Below are positions 33,981-46,468 of a stretch of 64,000 nucleotides of DNA, one piece after another. Positions within the stretch are counted from its first letter, which is position 1, and each line of letters opens with the position of its first letter. The translations under genes and the position numbers were made by a program. The notes under the pieces were generated by a model. That model saw only the letters and a program-made list of their open reading frames with translations. It had not been told where the DNA came from and did not search any database. This stretch comes from Anastrepha obliqua (taxonomy: Eukaryota; Arthropoda; Insecta; Diptera; Tephritidae), in contig NC_072894.1 of assembly GCF_027943255.1 (NCBI RefSeq), forward strand, positions 53,137,601-53,201,600, given 5' to 3'.

Positions 33981-35637
33981 CTAGCAAACCCGGCCCGCTT
34001 CGCTGGGCACACTAAAATAGAATAGATATGGTTTAGAACAGAAAAGATATGGTTTTCATATTATTTATTTCTTTATTCAAGCGCTTTGGCATAAACAATA
34101 TATTTTGTTTTTCTATTTGTTTTTGAGTAAATATAAAATATAAATTGAAAATCAGGAAAAAAGAAGATTGTTTTTAAATTTCAAATCAACGCAAATGAAT
34201 AACTAAAAAACAATCGTCTTTTTTCCAGATCATCCATGAATTTTTTGATTCAATTTATATGTTTTATTAAGCATTGGAGTTTTTTAACCATTATCCATTT
34301 ATATTTTTCAAAAAAAAAAAAACGAAAAAAATTTTTTTTTCCACGAACACATAATTTCATTTCAACATTCGAATTTCACATTAAATTCTCAAATTTCGTA
34401 AGAAATTATTCACTGTTCCAAAATCCACTCCAAAAAGACTCCCAAAAAATTTTTACACTTTGCACTTACGTCTTCTCCTTATGGCATCCAAATCAGAAAG
34501 AAATATTGACACATTGTAACTCACACTGTCAATTTGACAGTTCAGTTCCGCCCCAAACGTTAAAAAAGTAAACGATATTATGGCTGGTTCAAAAGAACGC
34601 TGAACGCGTTGCCAGTGTTCTGAATTACTACCAAACTTTACGAAACCCATTTTCAATACTTACTTAAAAATATGTGTAAGTTTGGTTTAATTCGGTGCAA
34701 AGACACGGCGGGTCCACGTTTTGGCATATATTTCGAGACCCTAGTCATCAATAGGTATGAAAATTACCCCGTATTAAAGAACTTATCAACAGCTTTCATT
34801 GGATACCCATATTGTACATACGCAACCAAAGGTTACCCGGGTAAACGTTTTGTCCTATATCTCGAGACCCCAGTCACGGGGCGGCATGAAAAATACTCTT
34901 TACTAAAGCATTCACCAACAGCTTCCATTTGATATCCATATTGTACAAACACATTCTAGGGTCCACGTTTTGGTCTCTATCTCGAGACCCTAGTCACGGA
35001 GCGACATGAAAAATACTCTTTACTAAAGCATTCACCAACAGCTTCCATTTGATACCCATATTGTACAAACACATTATAGGGTCCACGTTTTAGTCTCTAT
35101 CTCGAGACCCTAGTCACGGAGCGGCATGAAAAATACTCTGTACTAAAGCATTCACCAACAGCTTCCATTTGATACCCATATTGTACATACACATCCGAAG
35201 GTTACCCGGGTCCACGTTTTAACCTATATCTCGAACCCTATCCACCAATATGTATCCAAACTATACGAAAACCATCTTCAATACCTACTTAACAATGTGT
35301 GTAAGTTTGGTTTAATTCGGTGCAAAGACACGGCGGGTCCACGTTTTGGCATATATTTCGAGACCCTAGTCATCAATAGGTATGAAAAAAACCCCGTATT
35401 AAAGCACTTATCAACAGCTTCCAGTTGATACCCATATTGTACATACACATCTGAAGGTTACCCGGGTCCACGTTTTGACCTATATCTCGAACCCTATCAA
35501 CCAATAAGTATCCGAACTATACGGAAACCATCTTCAATAACTTCTTAACAATGTGTGTAAGTTTGGTTTAATTCGGTGTAAAGACACGGGCGGTTTGCGA
35601 ACACACACAAAAAGTTGACTTTATTTTATAAATAAGA
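33981..35637 (-). mobile_element. Short non-autonomous Helitron, complete
   Basis: On the minus strand it starts TCTTATTTATAAAATAAAG at 35637 and ends GGGTTTGCTAG at 33981. A hairpin (CCCAGCGAAGCGGG) lies just before the end, and insertion is precisely between A and T. The interior is the same satellite as 12290-13545 (GTCCACGTTTTGGCATATAT and related units). No Rep/helicase is encoded, so it depends on another element. A second copy is at 51106-52960. Confidence 0.9.
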
Positions 35638-35638
35638 T

Positions 35639-36478
35639 GTGCTGAAAAGTCCCGGACCTTGTTTTGCTCAAAATACTTTTTTTTGCTCAAAATTAACTTT
35701 ATTCATCAATGTAATTTCCATCAAGAACAACGCAATCATTCTAGCGCCAATCTACCATTTCAATACCATTTTTCTAGAACGATTTATCTTTTGCCTCAAA
35801 ATAGGCTTCAGTTTCAGCGATAACCTCTTCACTTGAACGAAATTTCTTACCGCCGAACTGATTTATGAGTCTGCGAACAACCAGTAATCGCTGGGAGCTA
35901 AATCTGGATGTGGGAGTAATACGAAGTTCAATTCATGTAGGTTTTCCATGGTTCTTATTGACTGTTTTTGGTAAAGGCGGCACCCACTTTGAACAGAACT
36001 TTCTCATAGTCAAATACTCATGCAATATAAAGCCTTTCCTCTGATAACATATCTTTACGATGGCAGCTGACTCACGCAACTTCACTTTTCGATGAAACGA
36101 TTTTGTAGATTTTTTTTATATTTTCTGGTGCTACCGCCTCATTTGGACGTCCGCTGCGTTGTGAATCACCGATGTCTCTACGACCACGTTTGAAGTCAGC
36201 AAGCCATCGTTTTATTATTGCTTCTGATGGAGCGGAGTTCCCATAACACTTTTCAAGCCATTGCTTCGCTTGAACGGTATTTTTCCCATCAAGAAGCAAT
36301 GTAAAATTAAAGAACGAAATTCTTTATGATTCACTGTTTTGAAAATAACAAAAGTAACGTCACTCCTAGAACAATAACTCGCGATATAATGAATAGAATA
36401 GCATGAAATTTCAACAGATGTCTCTTTAAGATTAGTACTAACATCTATGTGTTAGATCTGGGACTTTTCAGCCCAAGT
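35639..36478 (-). pseudogene. mariner element with the transposase core deleted
   Basis: Inverted ends TGCTGAAAAGTCCC (35641) and GGGACTTTTCAGC (36460) bound about 840 bp. The minus-strand frame 36299-36072 has the N-terminal helix-turn-helix (NTVQAKQWLEKCYG, SGRPNEAV). The other end, near 35640-35850, reads like the transposase C terminus (EVIAETEAYFEAKDKSF, GIEMVDWRXND). The central DDD domain is missing, so it is an internally deleted copy. A Helitron has inserted at its left edge. Confidence 0.82.
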
Positions 36479-37956
36479 GTTATTATAATATTATTCTTAT
36501 TATCAAAGAAAAAGCGTTGCTAACTTTTCCTTCAATTGCATGCCTTTTTGCAAATGTTGTAGAACCAAAGTTATACTTCTTTGTGGTCTTCCTCGGGATT
36601 CATGCTTTATCAGTTCACCTGCCATTTCGACCAGTTGGTATGTGTAGGTATACCACATACCTATCTCAGCAAAAATAACAATAATAAATAGAAATATTTT
36701 ATATAATTATCGGATATAAATAAATAATATTTTTCATATAACTACATACCTACGTCAAACATTAGAACTTAAATTAATGGAGAAAATTTAAGAAATCATT
36801 TCTAAATCGGTTAATTTGGTCCGTTGGTATATCTAGAGTTAAACTCCAATTAGCTTTTAGCAATTAGGACATACAGCACAGACTTAGCTCAATCTGATTG
36901 CGTACTTGAGTTTTGTAAAAATTAAAAAAAAAAGTTCGACGACAAGTGGAATCACGAAAACAAAAATTTGCTTGGCGATGGGAAAGATATGAGTCCAATT
37001 TTCGAATAAAATAAAGCCTATATTGTTTATGACAAAAAAAATTCATAGATTTGCTTTTGGTATACACGAGCATATATTTATGAAGAATTTTGAGTTATCT
37101 TATATGACCAGGATAAAGCTCAAACTCCAAAACAAAATTAATATCGCCCTTTAAGGGGTTACATTCGTCCAAAATTTTAAAATTGATTTCTTTTATTTAC
37201 AGATTATTTATAGTTATAGATAGATAAAAAGTTATGGTAGCAAATGTAACTGCCCGACGAAAGTTTGATGCGCACAGGTAGCTGTCCTTCCTTTTAGCCT
37301 GCCGGTTCTTTTGTTATTCTAAAGTATGTATAAGGACATCTATAAAACATTATGAGAGTATGTGTAGGGTCGATATGCTAAGGTTTATGAAACTAAAGGT
37401 TAGTTGTTTTTGATCACTCGAAGCGAACAATTGATCATTGAAAGCAACAAAAGAGGGCAGAACATCTCGTCGACTAGAAAAAAATAAACAACAACAATTG
37501 CTTACTGATCAGGAAGGCATACAATATGAAGCTGGAATGGGAGATTAGACGTAAGTTAAGGGGTAACACCACTGTACACGCGTAAAATAAACACGATTTT
37601 TAAAGAATTTTTTTGTATAGAAAGAAAGGGGAAACAATCACTCTGATTTGGGAAGTTATTACTTATATACTAAAATACAAAACTACAAAGTTTGATCGAA
37701 AAATTTCACAAAATGGCGGCATTGGAGACATTTTTGTAATGTGGTTTCTCTTGAAGGAGCTCCGCGGCACGCAGCACAGAGGGTGCAAATTTTAATCTGG
37801 AACAAAGAAACATTTTTTTTCTTAATCTAGATAAGAATAGCTAGAGAAACACATAGGGGATTTAAAAAATATTTATTTTTGTGGAATTAGCAAGCATTTG
37901 AAGGAAAAAACTCTATTTTGGACTAAAAAAACGGCACTTAAATAATTATAACAATC
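36479..37956. other. AT-rich intergenic stretch, no gene recognised
   Basis: Contains a small palindromic block near 36640-36665 (GTAGGTATACCACATACCTA). The frames at 36864-37073 (minus) and 37613-37795 (plus) are short and show no known family. It ends at the 5' LTR of the next element. Confidence 0.5.
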
Positions 37957-38143
37957 TGTCAACGACAAATGGCAAGCCTGGTGTCAAAGACAAGTGGCAA
38001 GGCTGAAGAAGAGAAGTAGGAAGAAGCATTCGAGGAAGAGTTGGGTGAAGGAGTTGTCGTTCTTGGAAATCTGAATTTTTCCGATTATTTTATTATTTAA
38101 CAGTTTCATGTACAATAGATATATGAGAATAAATATTTTAACA
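37957..38143 (+). repeat. 5' LTR of the mdg3-like element
   Basis: Starts TGTCAACGACAAATGG, ends AATATTTTAACA. Homologous to 50743-50930 but clearly diverged. Confidence 0.9.
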
Positions 38144-38144
38144 A

Positions 38145-38155
38145 GTCAGAAGTGG
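38145..38155 (+). other. Primer binding site, tRNA-Leu
   Basis: GTCAGAAGTGG matches the complement of the tRNA-Leu 3' region (from memory) but lacks the leading TGGT. It sits one base after the LTR. A tRNA-Leu primer is known for the mdg3 group. Confidence 0.6.
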
Positions 38156-38619
38156 AATAAGTTTATCCAAACGCCTAAAAAGGAAAAACGCCGACGTCGT
38201 GCAACATTGTACAGACATACAAGTACTTCGAGAACTTTCAACGCGGAAAGCAGCGCAAATTGCAAGTTTTGCTAAACGGCATCAGCTTTTCAACGAACGG
38301 AAAGTCTCAACGACGCAGTCAGGTATTAGCACTGCGGTACGGGCAGAGAATGTTAATGCAATGAGAAGGTGCAAATGTTACTGTAAGCTTTTTTTAGTAC
38401 AATTGAGATCTGAAAGATTTGTAATAAGGTCATTTAGCACACCGAGTTTATAGACACCTCACTGACTTTTGCCCACACAAAAATTAGAAACACCACACAT
38501 CTTTCACCTCAACACACAACACATTTCTCACCTCGACATTAAACCAATTAAATTTGTACTATTTTCGTAATTTTCAAATAATAAGCGAATACGTAAAATT
38601 TATTACATAATTTTTTTTT

Positions 38620-39320
38620 TTCAATTACATTAAAAAAAAAAAACGATTTTAAAAAATAAAATTTATAAAAAAAAGTTTGCACCGGGAATTGAACTCGAGT
38701 CTAACATGTGGCGAGGAAAAATAGGCGGTGCGTTTATTTCTTCGACTGCTTATTTTTTGACCACTTTGTTACTTTTGAAATGATAAGCGGATACATAAAA
38801 TTTATTAAAAATTTTTTTAGGATTACATTAAAAAAAAAAAATTAAAAACGAAAAAAAAAAAATTGCACCGAGAATTGATGGCGAGGTGGGGAGGATAAAT
38901 ACATTAAACTAATTAAATTTTTACTATTTTCGTATTTTTTGAAATAATAAGCGAATACGTAAAATTTATTACATAATTTTTTTTAATTACATAAAAAAAA
39001 ACGAATTTAAAAAAAAAAATTAATAAAAAAAGGTTTGCACTGGGAATTGAAATCGAGTCTAACATGTGGCGAGGAAAAATAGGCGGTGCATTTATTTCTT
39101 CGACTGCTTATTTTTTTACCATTTTGTTACTTTTGAAATGATAAGCGGATACATAAAATTTATTAAAAATTGTTTACGATTACATTAAAAAAAAACACAT
39201 TTAAAAAAAAAAAAAAATTGGCGCCGAGAATTGATGCCGAGTCACATGGGGAGGATAAATACGCAGTGCGTTTATTTCTGCGCCTGCGTTGTGAACCAAG
39301 GTTTTGTGCATGCGCGCGAC
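38620..39320 (-). repeat. Second array of tRNA-like modules
   Basis: Direct copy of 14352-15090 with four units near 38675, 38862, 39033 and 39220. Each has GCACCGGGAATTGA- or GCACYGRGAATTGA-type sequence on the plus strand, a degenerate B box on the minus strand. Confidence 0.55.
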
Positions 39321-39709
39321 GCGAATTAATTTTAATAAAGTTCTGAAAGTAATTCATGAAGTTTTTCATTACATACATTCATAAATGAACGTATACTCTA
39401 TATGTACATAAATGATGGTATATGACAATATACATACATAATATGTATGTACATGTCAATAGGAGGTATTTGCATTAAGAAAAAAAAAAAACGGTTTAAG
39501 ATAAATCAACACTTATTTTATATTGTATGTCAATTTATAGTTTATGTATTCGACAGCATTTACATACATATGTAGGTATGTACATTTGTATATGAAAAAC
39601 AATAATGCACAAGCGCAAGAACATCATCTTCCTTTCATACATATGTACATATGCATGTATGCCCAAATAACCTTGACTTATGTATGTACACAAGTCACAG
39701 CACATCACA

Positions 39710-41682
39710 CAGAGAACGTTAAATATAGAGAATTCTCACGAGCTACGAATAGTGTGAATTGTCAAAAATGAAGTGAAACCGCGAACACTATTTCACCTCG
39801 CTCAACTCGAAGGCGGGGAAGTTCTTAACAGGGCTGATTACAGTGAATTATGTACAAGTACATTGGCTCTGCCCAGTTTTTGGTTTCTGTATGAAATCAA
39901 ATTGACGAATGCCGACGGCATTTTGCAAGGCATTTGCTTGTGCATTTTTATGTTCCCTTGGTAAACAAAAATTTATCTTCAATTCTTATAGTGTTACAAA
40001 TGTATGTATGTGCACACGCACCTATCTCACGACACACGTCCTTATCATATTATATTTATGTATGTACATTTGAATATGCATTTCTGTTTCTTTGCCAAAC
40101 GAAAGTTTTTTAAATTTACCTATGTATATTACAGGGAATAAATCATATATGTATGCATTTTATAGATAGTACCAAATTTTGAAATTTAAAATAAATAAAA
40201 TAAAACTTCAAAGAAACGTATTTGCATACATACATATATGGGACAATATCGAATGATCGAATTCCTGTAATGCTAAAACAACTTATTCTGCATATGCATC
40301 GACGTAAGTGCATGTGCGTATATGCACACTTGATGCCCTAACTATATATATATACATATGTACATTCAATTATCAAATCAAAAAATTCTGTATACAAAAC
40401 GCTTCATTACCAGGCACACAGAAAGATGGCATATGCAAATATAAATATTGAATTCAAGCAAAACAATGCTTATTAATATACACATATGCATGTACATACA
40501 ACCGCACACACAGGGCATTCGCTTTATTCCTCAAAATGCGTATGTCGTTCAAAGCTAAAATTCTATGCCTAGCGACTACAAGAACAAAATGCAGTCATAG
40601 ACGCAGGCGTAGCGGCCATCATTCTAGTTGCCATAGCGCTGAACAGTCGCGGCGGCGCCGAACAGTTTCAACTATTGTAGTGTGCAACAAAAACTCATCT
40701 TCAAAAAATTCATTGATAAATTCGAGCTCATAGTTCTAAGAGCAAGAACTTTCATTCATAAAACGAGCCGCCCATATGCCAATTTTCTCGACAATTCGAA
40801 AATAGTCAATATTGGAATATTTCGCGTAGAATTATTTGCCAATATTTGATAAATCTTCAATTTTTGTCAAGACGAGTGCCCGCGGCATCGTACATACATA
40901 TGTATGCAAAAATATATGTATATAAATATGTCTTTCTAAATGCTCGACAGCCGCAGCTGCTGTGCGTCAAGTGCGCGCATGAGCATACAGTAAGTTGCAG
41001 AAGAAAACAAGTAGCTTAAAAAAAAGGTCTGATTCGGACATTTTAATACTAAGATAAAATTTGGAAACAATTATTTTATGTTAACTGATAGTAGGCAAAT
41101 AGTTAATTAGTAGATTACTTTACGTATGTAGTTTTTCAATTGATAAAAAGTGCACAAAACATATGCATATATCTGCAGCTAGGAACTTACTCTGAAATCA
41201 GAGCATTTGAAGATGCCTGTAACATTTCAAGCTCACTGTACATACAATGCTGTGCCAATGAATGTGCGCTGCGCCATGAGTGCGCGCTGGATTTCTTTCG
41301 AAGTTTTACCGCTTTATCTTGAGCTGTGGCTGGTGAGCACACATACACACAGCATATACATATGCGCAAATGTATATAAATTCACAAATGTATATAAATT
41401 CACAAATTTACATTTGCATATGCCATCTTCCTGTGCGCCTGGTAATGAATGATTTGGAGAAATTCAAATATATAGGTCATATTAAAAAGCTACCTAACAT
41501 TCTTTGCTTCTAATCACCAAGAAATTCTTATCGACTGCTGCTAAATTTACATAATTCAGCCCCTTCCTGTTAATTTTTGTTGAAAAATGTGTCAGTGGTG
41601 AAATTGTCTTCGCGAGACGAGTACCCCTCGAAAATGAACACTTTCCAGTCATTAAGACTTCTCTATTCATTAACGTTCTCTG
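39710..41682 (-). mobile_element. Non-autonomous THAP-family element, 1973 bp
   Basis: 'A' end at 39710 and 'B' end at 41682, the cleanest uninterrupted derivative. Flanks are CATCACA and CGATATG, which do not match. The host repeat on the right resumes about 310 bp further along than expected (compare 17145 with 17455). A deletion therefore abuts the right end. Confidence 0.8.
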
Positions 41683-42205
41683 CGATATGTACTTTGATAG
41701 ACGCAAAAGCAACAGCAAGCGCAACGCGATGGCCCCTTTGCCACCACACATTCTAAAATGTTCTAGAACACAACAAAAACACATACCTCACATGCGCATG
41801 TCGCCCAGAGCTAAAATCTAAGCCTGGCGACTACAAAAACAAAATACATTCGTAGACGCAGTCGCAGCGGCCATGATTCTATCAGCGACTGCGCTGAACA
41901 ATTTAGAAGAAAAACAAAAAGTTCATTCATAAGTTAGAGCTCATATTTCAATTTCATTCATAAAACGAGCCGCCCATATGCCAATTTTCGCGACCGTTCG
42001 AAAATAGTCAATATTGGAATATTTCGCGTGGAATTATTTGCCAATATTTGATAAATCTTGAATTTTTGTCATGTCGAGTGGCCGCGGCTCCGTATGTATG
42101 TATGCACCCTTATATGTATGTAAATATGTCTTCTAACTGTGCGACAGTCGCGAGTTAATGCGACTTCCAGCGAATCACACATTGCTGTCCGCAAAGCCGC
42201 ATATA

Positions 42206-42605
42206 TATAACTTATGATCAGAAAGTACCGGGAATGTTTAAATTAAACAAAACAGAGTTAAATTTAAGGCAAATTTATATTATCTTCTTCAAAATATGAC
42301 CCGTCTGAAGCAACACACATGTGCCAACGTTTAACCCAGTCCTCCAAACACCCCCGGCAGGCCGATTTGTATTCTCTTTGATCAGTGCGATGGCGCGTTA
42401 TCATCATGCAAAATCTGAGAATTGTTTGCTCACATTTCCGGCGGTTTGCAACACACAGCATCTCTCTAAGGTTTCAAAACGGATAAATAATATTCTTTAT
42501 TGACTGTCTGGCCCGATGGAAGGTACTCATGGTGGACTATGCCTTGGCAATCGAAGGAAACAGTAAACATCACCTTCCCGGTTCTTTTTGCTCATAGGGT
42601 ATACA
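42206..42605 (-). pseudogene. mariner transposase relic, C-terminal half
   Basis: On the minus strand, in changing frames: KVMFTVSFDCQGIVHHEYLP, SGQTVNKEYYLSVL, LHDDNAPSH-like sequence, and the conserved tail WVKRWHMCVASDGSYFEEDN ending at 42264. Outside the gene, CATTCCCGGTACTTTCTGATCA (22 bases in all, 42208-42236 region) looks like the element end. Stops interrupt the middle. This is a different mariner lineage from those at 4305 and 35639. Confidence 0.85.
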
Positions 42606-42689
42606 TATCCCATGTGTCAAGTATGCGCAGAAGCTTGTGTTCTGGGTTTGTTAGAATGGTGGTAGTTTGTACATATATTTAAACACATA

Positions 42690-43800
42690 TGTGAGTATGC
42701 GCGTTAGGCTTCCTGGATGGATATTAGAATATTTTCTCATCAATATGTGTATGTAAGTAGTTCAGATTTGACTGAAGAAATTAAATATAGGAATGCATAT
42801 TCATATGATTGACTTTATGGCTGTTTTACATATAAATCAATTCAAATGAATAATGTTATATAGAAAATAAATTTCTAAATAACTGGTATTAGAAAAACCT
42901 GAATACACTATTTTAAATCAATTTCAATTAAACCAAATATAGAAAATGAAATAAAAATATCGAATAAAAAACTGTGCACAGGATTTGAACCTGAGCCAAA
43001 CATGAGACTACGTACTGCATATACGACACGTTTTTCACGATTGCGCTAAACTACAATTAATAATGAACTTTTCTAAATCACTCATTTATTCGATTCGCAG
43101 TTTTATATGTACATATTCTGCGTTAGTTGAAAGTTTGTATGCGTAATTATATGCATATGCATCTGTGTATGCGCGTTTGGCTTTCTGGACGGATATTAGA
43201 ATGATATTTTCTCATCAATATAATTTGGATTTGATGAAATAGATTATAGACATATGTACATATTTTCTGTTTTGATTGATTTATATAAAAATCAGGTCAT
43301 ATCCAGTATGAACTATTTTATACCGAAAAGAAATTTCCATTTATAAAATACAAAAAACAGTATTTTAAAGAAATTTTAATTAAAATAAACTCAAAAATTT
43401 TACCAAACTTTCCTGGTTTGAATTGTAAAAAAAAAAATGTGCAAGAAAAAAAATATGACTTCAGGACTTGAACCTGAATTAAATACGTGCAAAAACACAA
43501 AACGAATAACTCCGCCGACTTTAGCTTCTGCACCACAAACTAACTACCGCGCGGCCTTCTTAGTCGCAAATTTATTCGCTTCGATTTCCTTAGTAGTGTG
43601 CCGAAAAATCTTATGAACGTCCTCAGTAGTATGGTAAACGCAGAAAATATCTGAATTCTTGGCCTAGCGTGGTAAGTAAATATAGAAACCCTCCACTCGC
43701 GTCACTCGCGTGGTAAATATCTGCAATTCCGACCTCTTCAGGAAAGTTGAATTTGAAATGACCTTATTATGAATCTATAAATTAGAACTCGAAAAAAGCT
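42690..43800 (-). repeat. Diverged tandem pair (~455 bp) with tRNA-like segments
   Basis: Two units share GTATGCGCGTT, GGCTT, CTGGA, GGATATTAGAAT and TTTTCTCATCAATAT, starting at about 42697 and 43169. Each contains a minus-strand tRNA-like segment. The first has a perfect B box (GGTTCAAATCC, 42981-42991) in a paired T-arm and an A-box-like TAGCGCAATCGTG about 60 bases upstream. The second has AGGTTCAAGTCCT at 43463-43475. The cloverleaf is incomplete, so these are not functional tRNA genes. Confidence 0.65.
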
Positions 43801-43834
43801 CTTTTAACATTTGCTCCTTCTCATTGCATTAACA

Positions 43835-45979
43835 CAGAGAACGTTAATGAATAGAGAAGTCTTAATGACTGGAAAGTGTTCATTTTCGAGGGGTACTCGT
43901 CTCGCGAAGACAATTTCACCATAGACAGATTTTTCAACAAAAATTAAGAGTGAGGGGCTGAATTATGTAAATTTAGCAGCAGTCGATAAGAATTTGTTGG
44001 TGATTAGAGGCAAAGAATGTTAGGAAGCTTTTTAATATGACCTATTTATTATATATTTGAATTTCTCCAAATCATCCAAATTATGTACATATGTTATGTC
44101 TGTCTGTCTGGTGTCTGTAAAACTTTGTTGAATCCCTTCCAACTGAATCAAAATCCTCTATAGCAAACGCTTCATTACCAGGCGCACAGGAAGATGGCAT
44201 ATGCAAATGTAAATTTGTGAATTTATATACATTTGCGCATATGTATATGCTGTGTGTATGTGTGCTCACCAGCCACAGCTCAAGATAAAACGGTAAAACT
44301 TCGCAAGAAATCCAGCGCGCACTCATGGCGCAGCGCACATTCATTGGCACAGCATTGTATGTACAGTAAGCTTGAAATGTTACAGGCATCTTCAAATGCT
44401 CTGATTTCAGAGTAAGTTTCTAACTGCAGATATATGCATATGTTTTGTGCACTTTTTATCAATTGAAAAACTACATACGTAAAGTAATCTACTAATTAAC
44501 TATTTGCCTACTATCAGTTAACATAAAATAATTGTTTCCAAATTTTATCTTAGTATTAAAATGTCCGAATCAGACCTTTTTTTAAGCTACTTGTTTTCTT
44601 CTGCAACTTACTGTATGCTCATGCGCGCACTTGACGCACAGCAGCTGCGGCTGTCGAGCATTTAGAAAGACATATTTATATACATATATTTTTGCATACA
44701 TATGTATGTACGATGCCGCGGGCACTCGTCTTGACAAAAATTGAAGATTTATCAAATATTGGCAAATAATTCTACGCGAAATATTCCAATATTGACTATT
44801 TTCGAATTGTCGAGAAAATTGGCATATGGGCGGCTCGTTTTATGAATGAAAGTTCTTGCTCTTAGAACTATGAGCTCGAATTTATCAATGAATTTTTTGA
44901 AGATGAGTTTTTGTTGCACACTACAATAGTTGAAACTGTTCGGCGCCGCTGCGACTGTTCAGCGCTATGGCAACTAGAATGATGGCCGCTACGCCTGCGT
45001 CTATGACTGCATTTTGTTCTTGTACATACGCATTTTGAGGAATAAAGCGAATGCCCTGTGTGTGCGGTTGTATGTACATGCATATGTGTATATTAATAAG
45101 CATTGTTTTGCTTGAATTCAATATTTATATTTGCATATGCCATCTTTCTGTGTGCCTGGTAATGAAGCGTTTTGTATACAGAATTTTTTGATTTGATAAT
45201 TGAATGTACATATGTATATATATATAGTTAGGGCATCAAGTGTGCATATACGCACATGCACTTACGTCGATGCATATGCAGAATAAGTTGTTTTAGCATT
45301 ACAGGAATTCGATCATTCGAATATTTACACCCTAATTATTGCATGAAATATGATAAGGCGATGCTCGTGAGGTAGGTCATGTTGCTTCAGTGCATACATA
45401 TGCGTGCAACACTATATTTATTAAAGATGCAATAGAACTTAGTTGTCCCATATATGTATGTATGCAAATACGTTTCTTTGAAGTTTTATTTTATTTATTT
45501 TAAATTTCAAAATTTGGTACTATCTATAAAATGCATACATATATGATTTATTCCCTGTAATATACATAGGTAAATTTAAAAAACTTTCGTTTGGCAAAGG
45601 AACAAAAATGCATATTCAAATGTACATACATAAATATAATATGATAAGGACGTGTGTCGTGAGATAGGTGCGTGTGCACATACATACATTTGTAACACTA
45701 TAAGAATTGAAGATAAATTTTTGTTTACCAAGGGAACATAAAAATGCACAAGCAAATGCCTTGCAAAATGCCGTCGGCATTCGTCAATTTGATTTCATAC
45801 AGAAACCAAAAACTGAGCAGAGCCAATGTACTTGTACATAATTCACTGTAATCAGCCCTGTTAAGAACTTCCCCGCCTTCGAGTTGAGCGAGGTGAAATA
45901 GTGTTCGCGGTTTCACTTCATTTTTGACAATTCACACTATTCGTAGCTCGTGAGAATTCTCTATATTTAACGTTCTCTG
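43835..45979 (+). mobile_element. Non-autonomous THAP-family element inserted into a related terminus
   Basis: 'B' end at 43835 and 'A' end at 45979, 2145 bp. Exact 7-bp duplication ATTAACA at 43828-43834 and 45980-45986. The target is the terminal inverted repeat of the 38345-45993 element, seven bases from its end. No coding capacity. Confidence 0.92.
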
Positions 45980-46468
45980 ATTAACATTCTCTGGTACGGG
46001 GCCACAACGTATTGTCAACGTCCGAAGACGAAATATACATTGGTATATAGACGAATATTTGCAACGAATTGCAAATACGCAAAATATTTACAATTTGTGG
46101 AACTTATACGCTGAAGTTCAGTCACAACGATCAACACTTAACGACAGAGCAGTTGACGTCGCGTACAAACAGAGGCGCTGACTTCGCTGCTTATACAATT
46201 TCGACTGCGAAGGTACGAAGCGAATCAACTTCAACTCATCGTCGCTGTTGAAAGAACCAACGTACGAATTTGAAAACAAAAAGACAATAAAACGAATAGC
46301 AACGAAAATATATCAAAAGCAAATACAGCTGAAGGCAAACAAATAAGATCAGAGAGAACGAATGCGATTTTAGTGAACGAATAAAGCTAGCAAAATACAA
46401 AGAGGGTGAAATAAAATTATTAGAGAATACTGCTTTCTACGAATGAAATATTTTATTTTACAGACACA

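Larger units (their letters stand above)
38345..45993. mobile_element. CAGAGAATG-type non-autonomous element with 7-bp duplication
   Basis: Both ends start CAGAGAATGTTAATGCAATG inward (about 37 bp of inverted repeat). The right end is split by a nested copy, with its last seven bases at 45987-45993. GTACGGG lies at 38338-38344 and 45994-46000, an exact 7-bp duplication that rejoins the retrotransposon leader. The content is non-coding: the tRNA-like array (38620-39320), shared dispersed repeat (39320-39709, 41683-42205), a mariner relic and a tandem pair with tRNA-like parts. The terminus and duplication length link it to the THAP family, but no gene is present. Confidence 0.85.

Noticed and set aside
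38199..38453. 84-codon plus-strand frame across the LTR leader and the 38345 element start
   Set aside because: Spans the insertion junction at 38345 and shows no family signature.
42961..43055. tRNA gene
   Set aside because: B box and T-arm are good, but the acceptor stem and anticodon arm do not form. Kept only as a tRNA-like segment.
22120..45916. Recurrent 60-105 codon frames (MKRRTLFHLAKLEGG, MKMPVTFQAHC and similar)
   Set aside because: They recur because the non-coding element copies recur; no domain, and the same segments are open on both strands.
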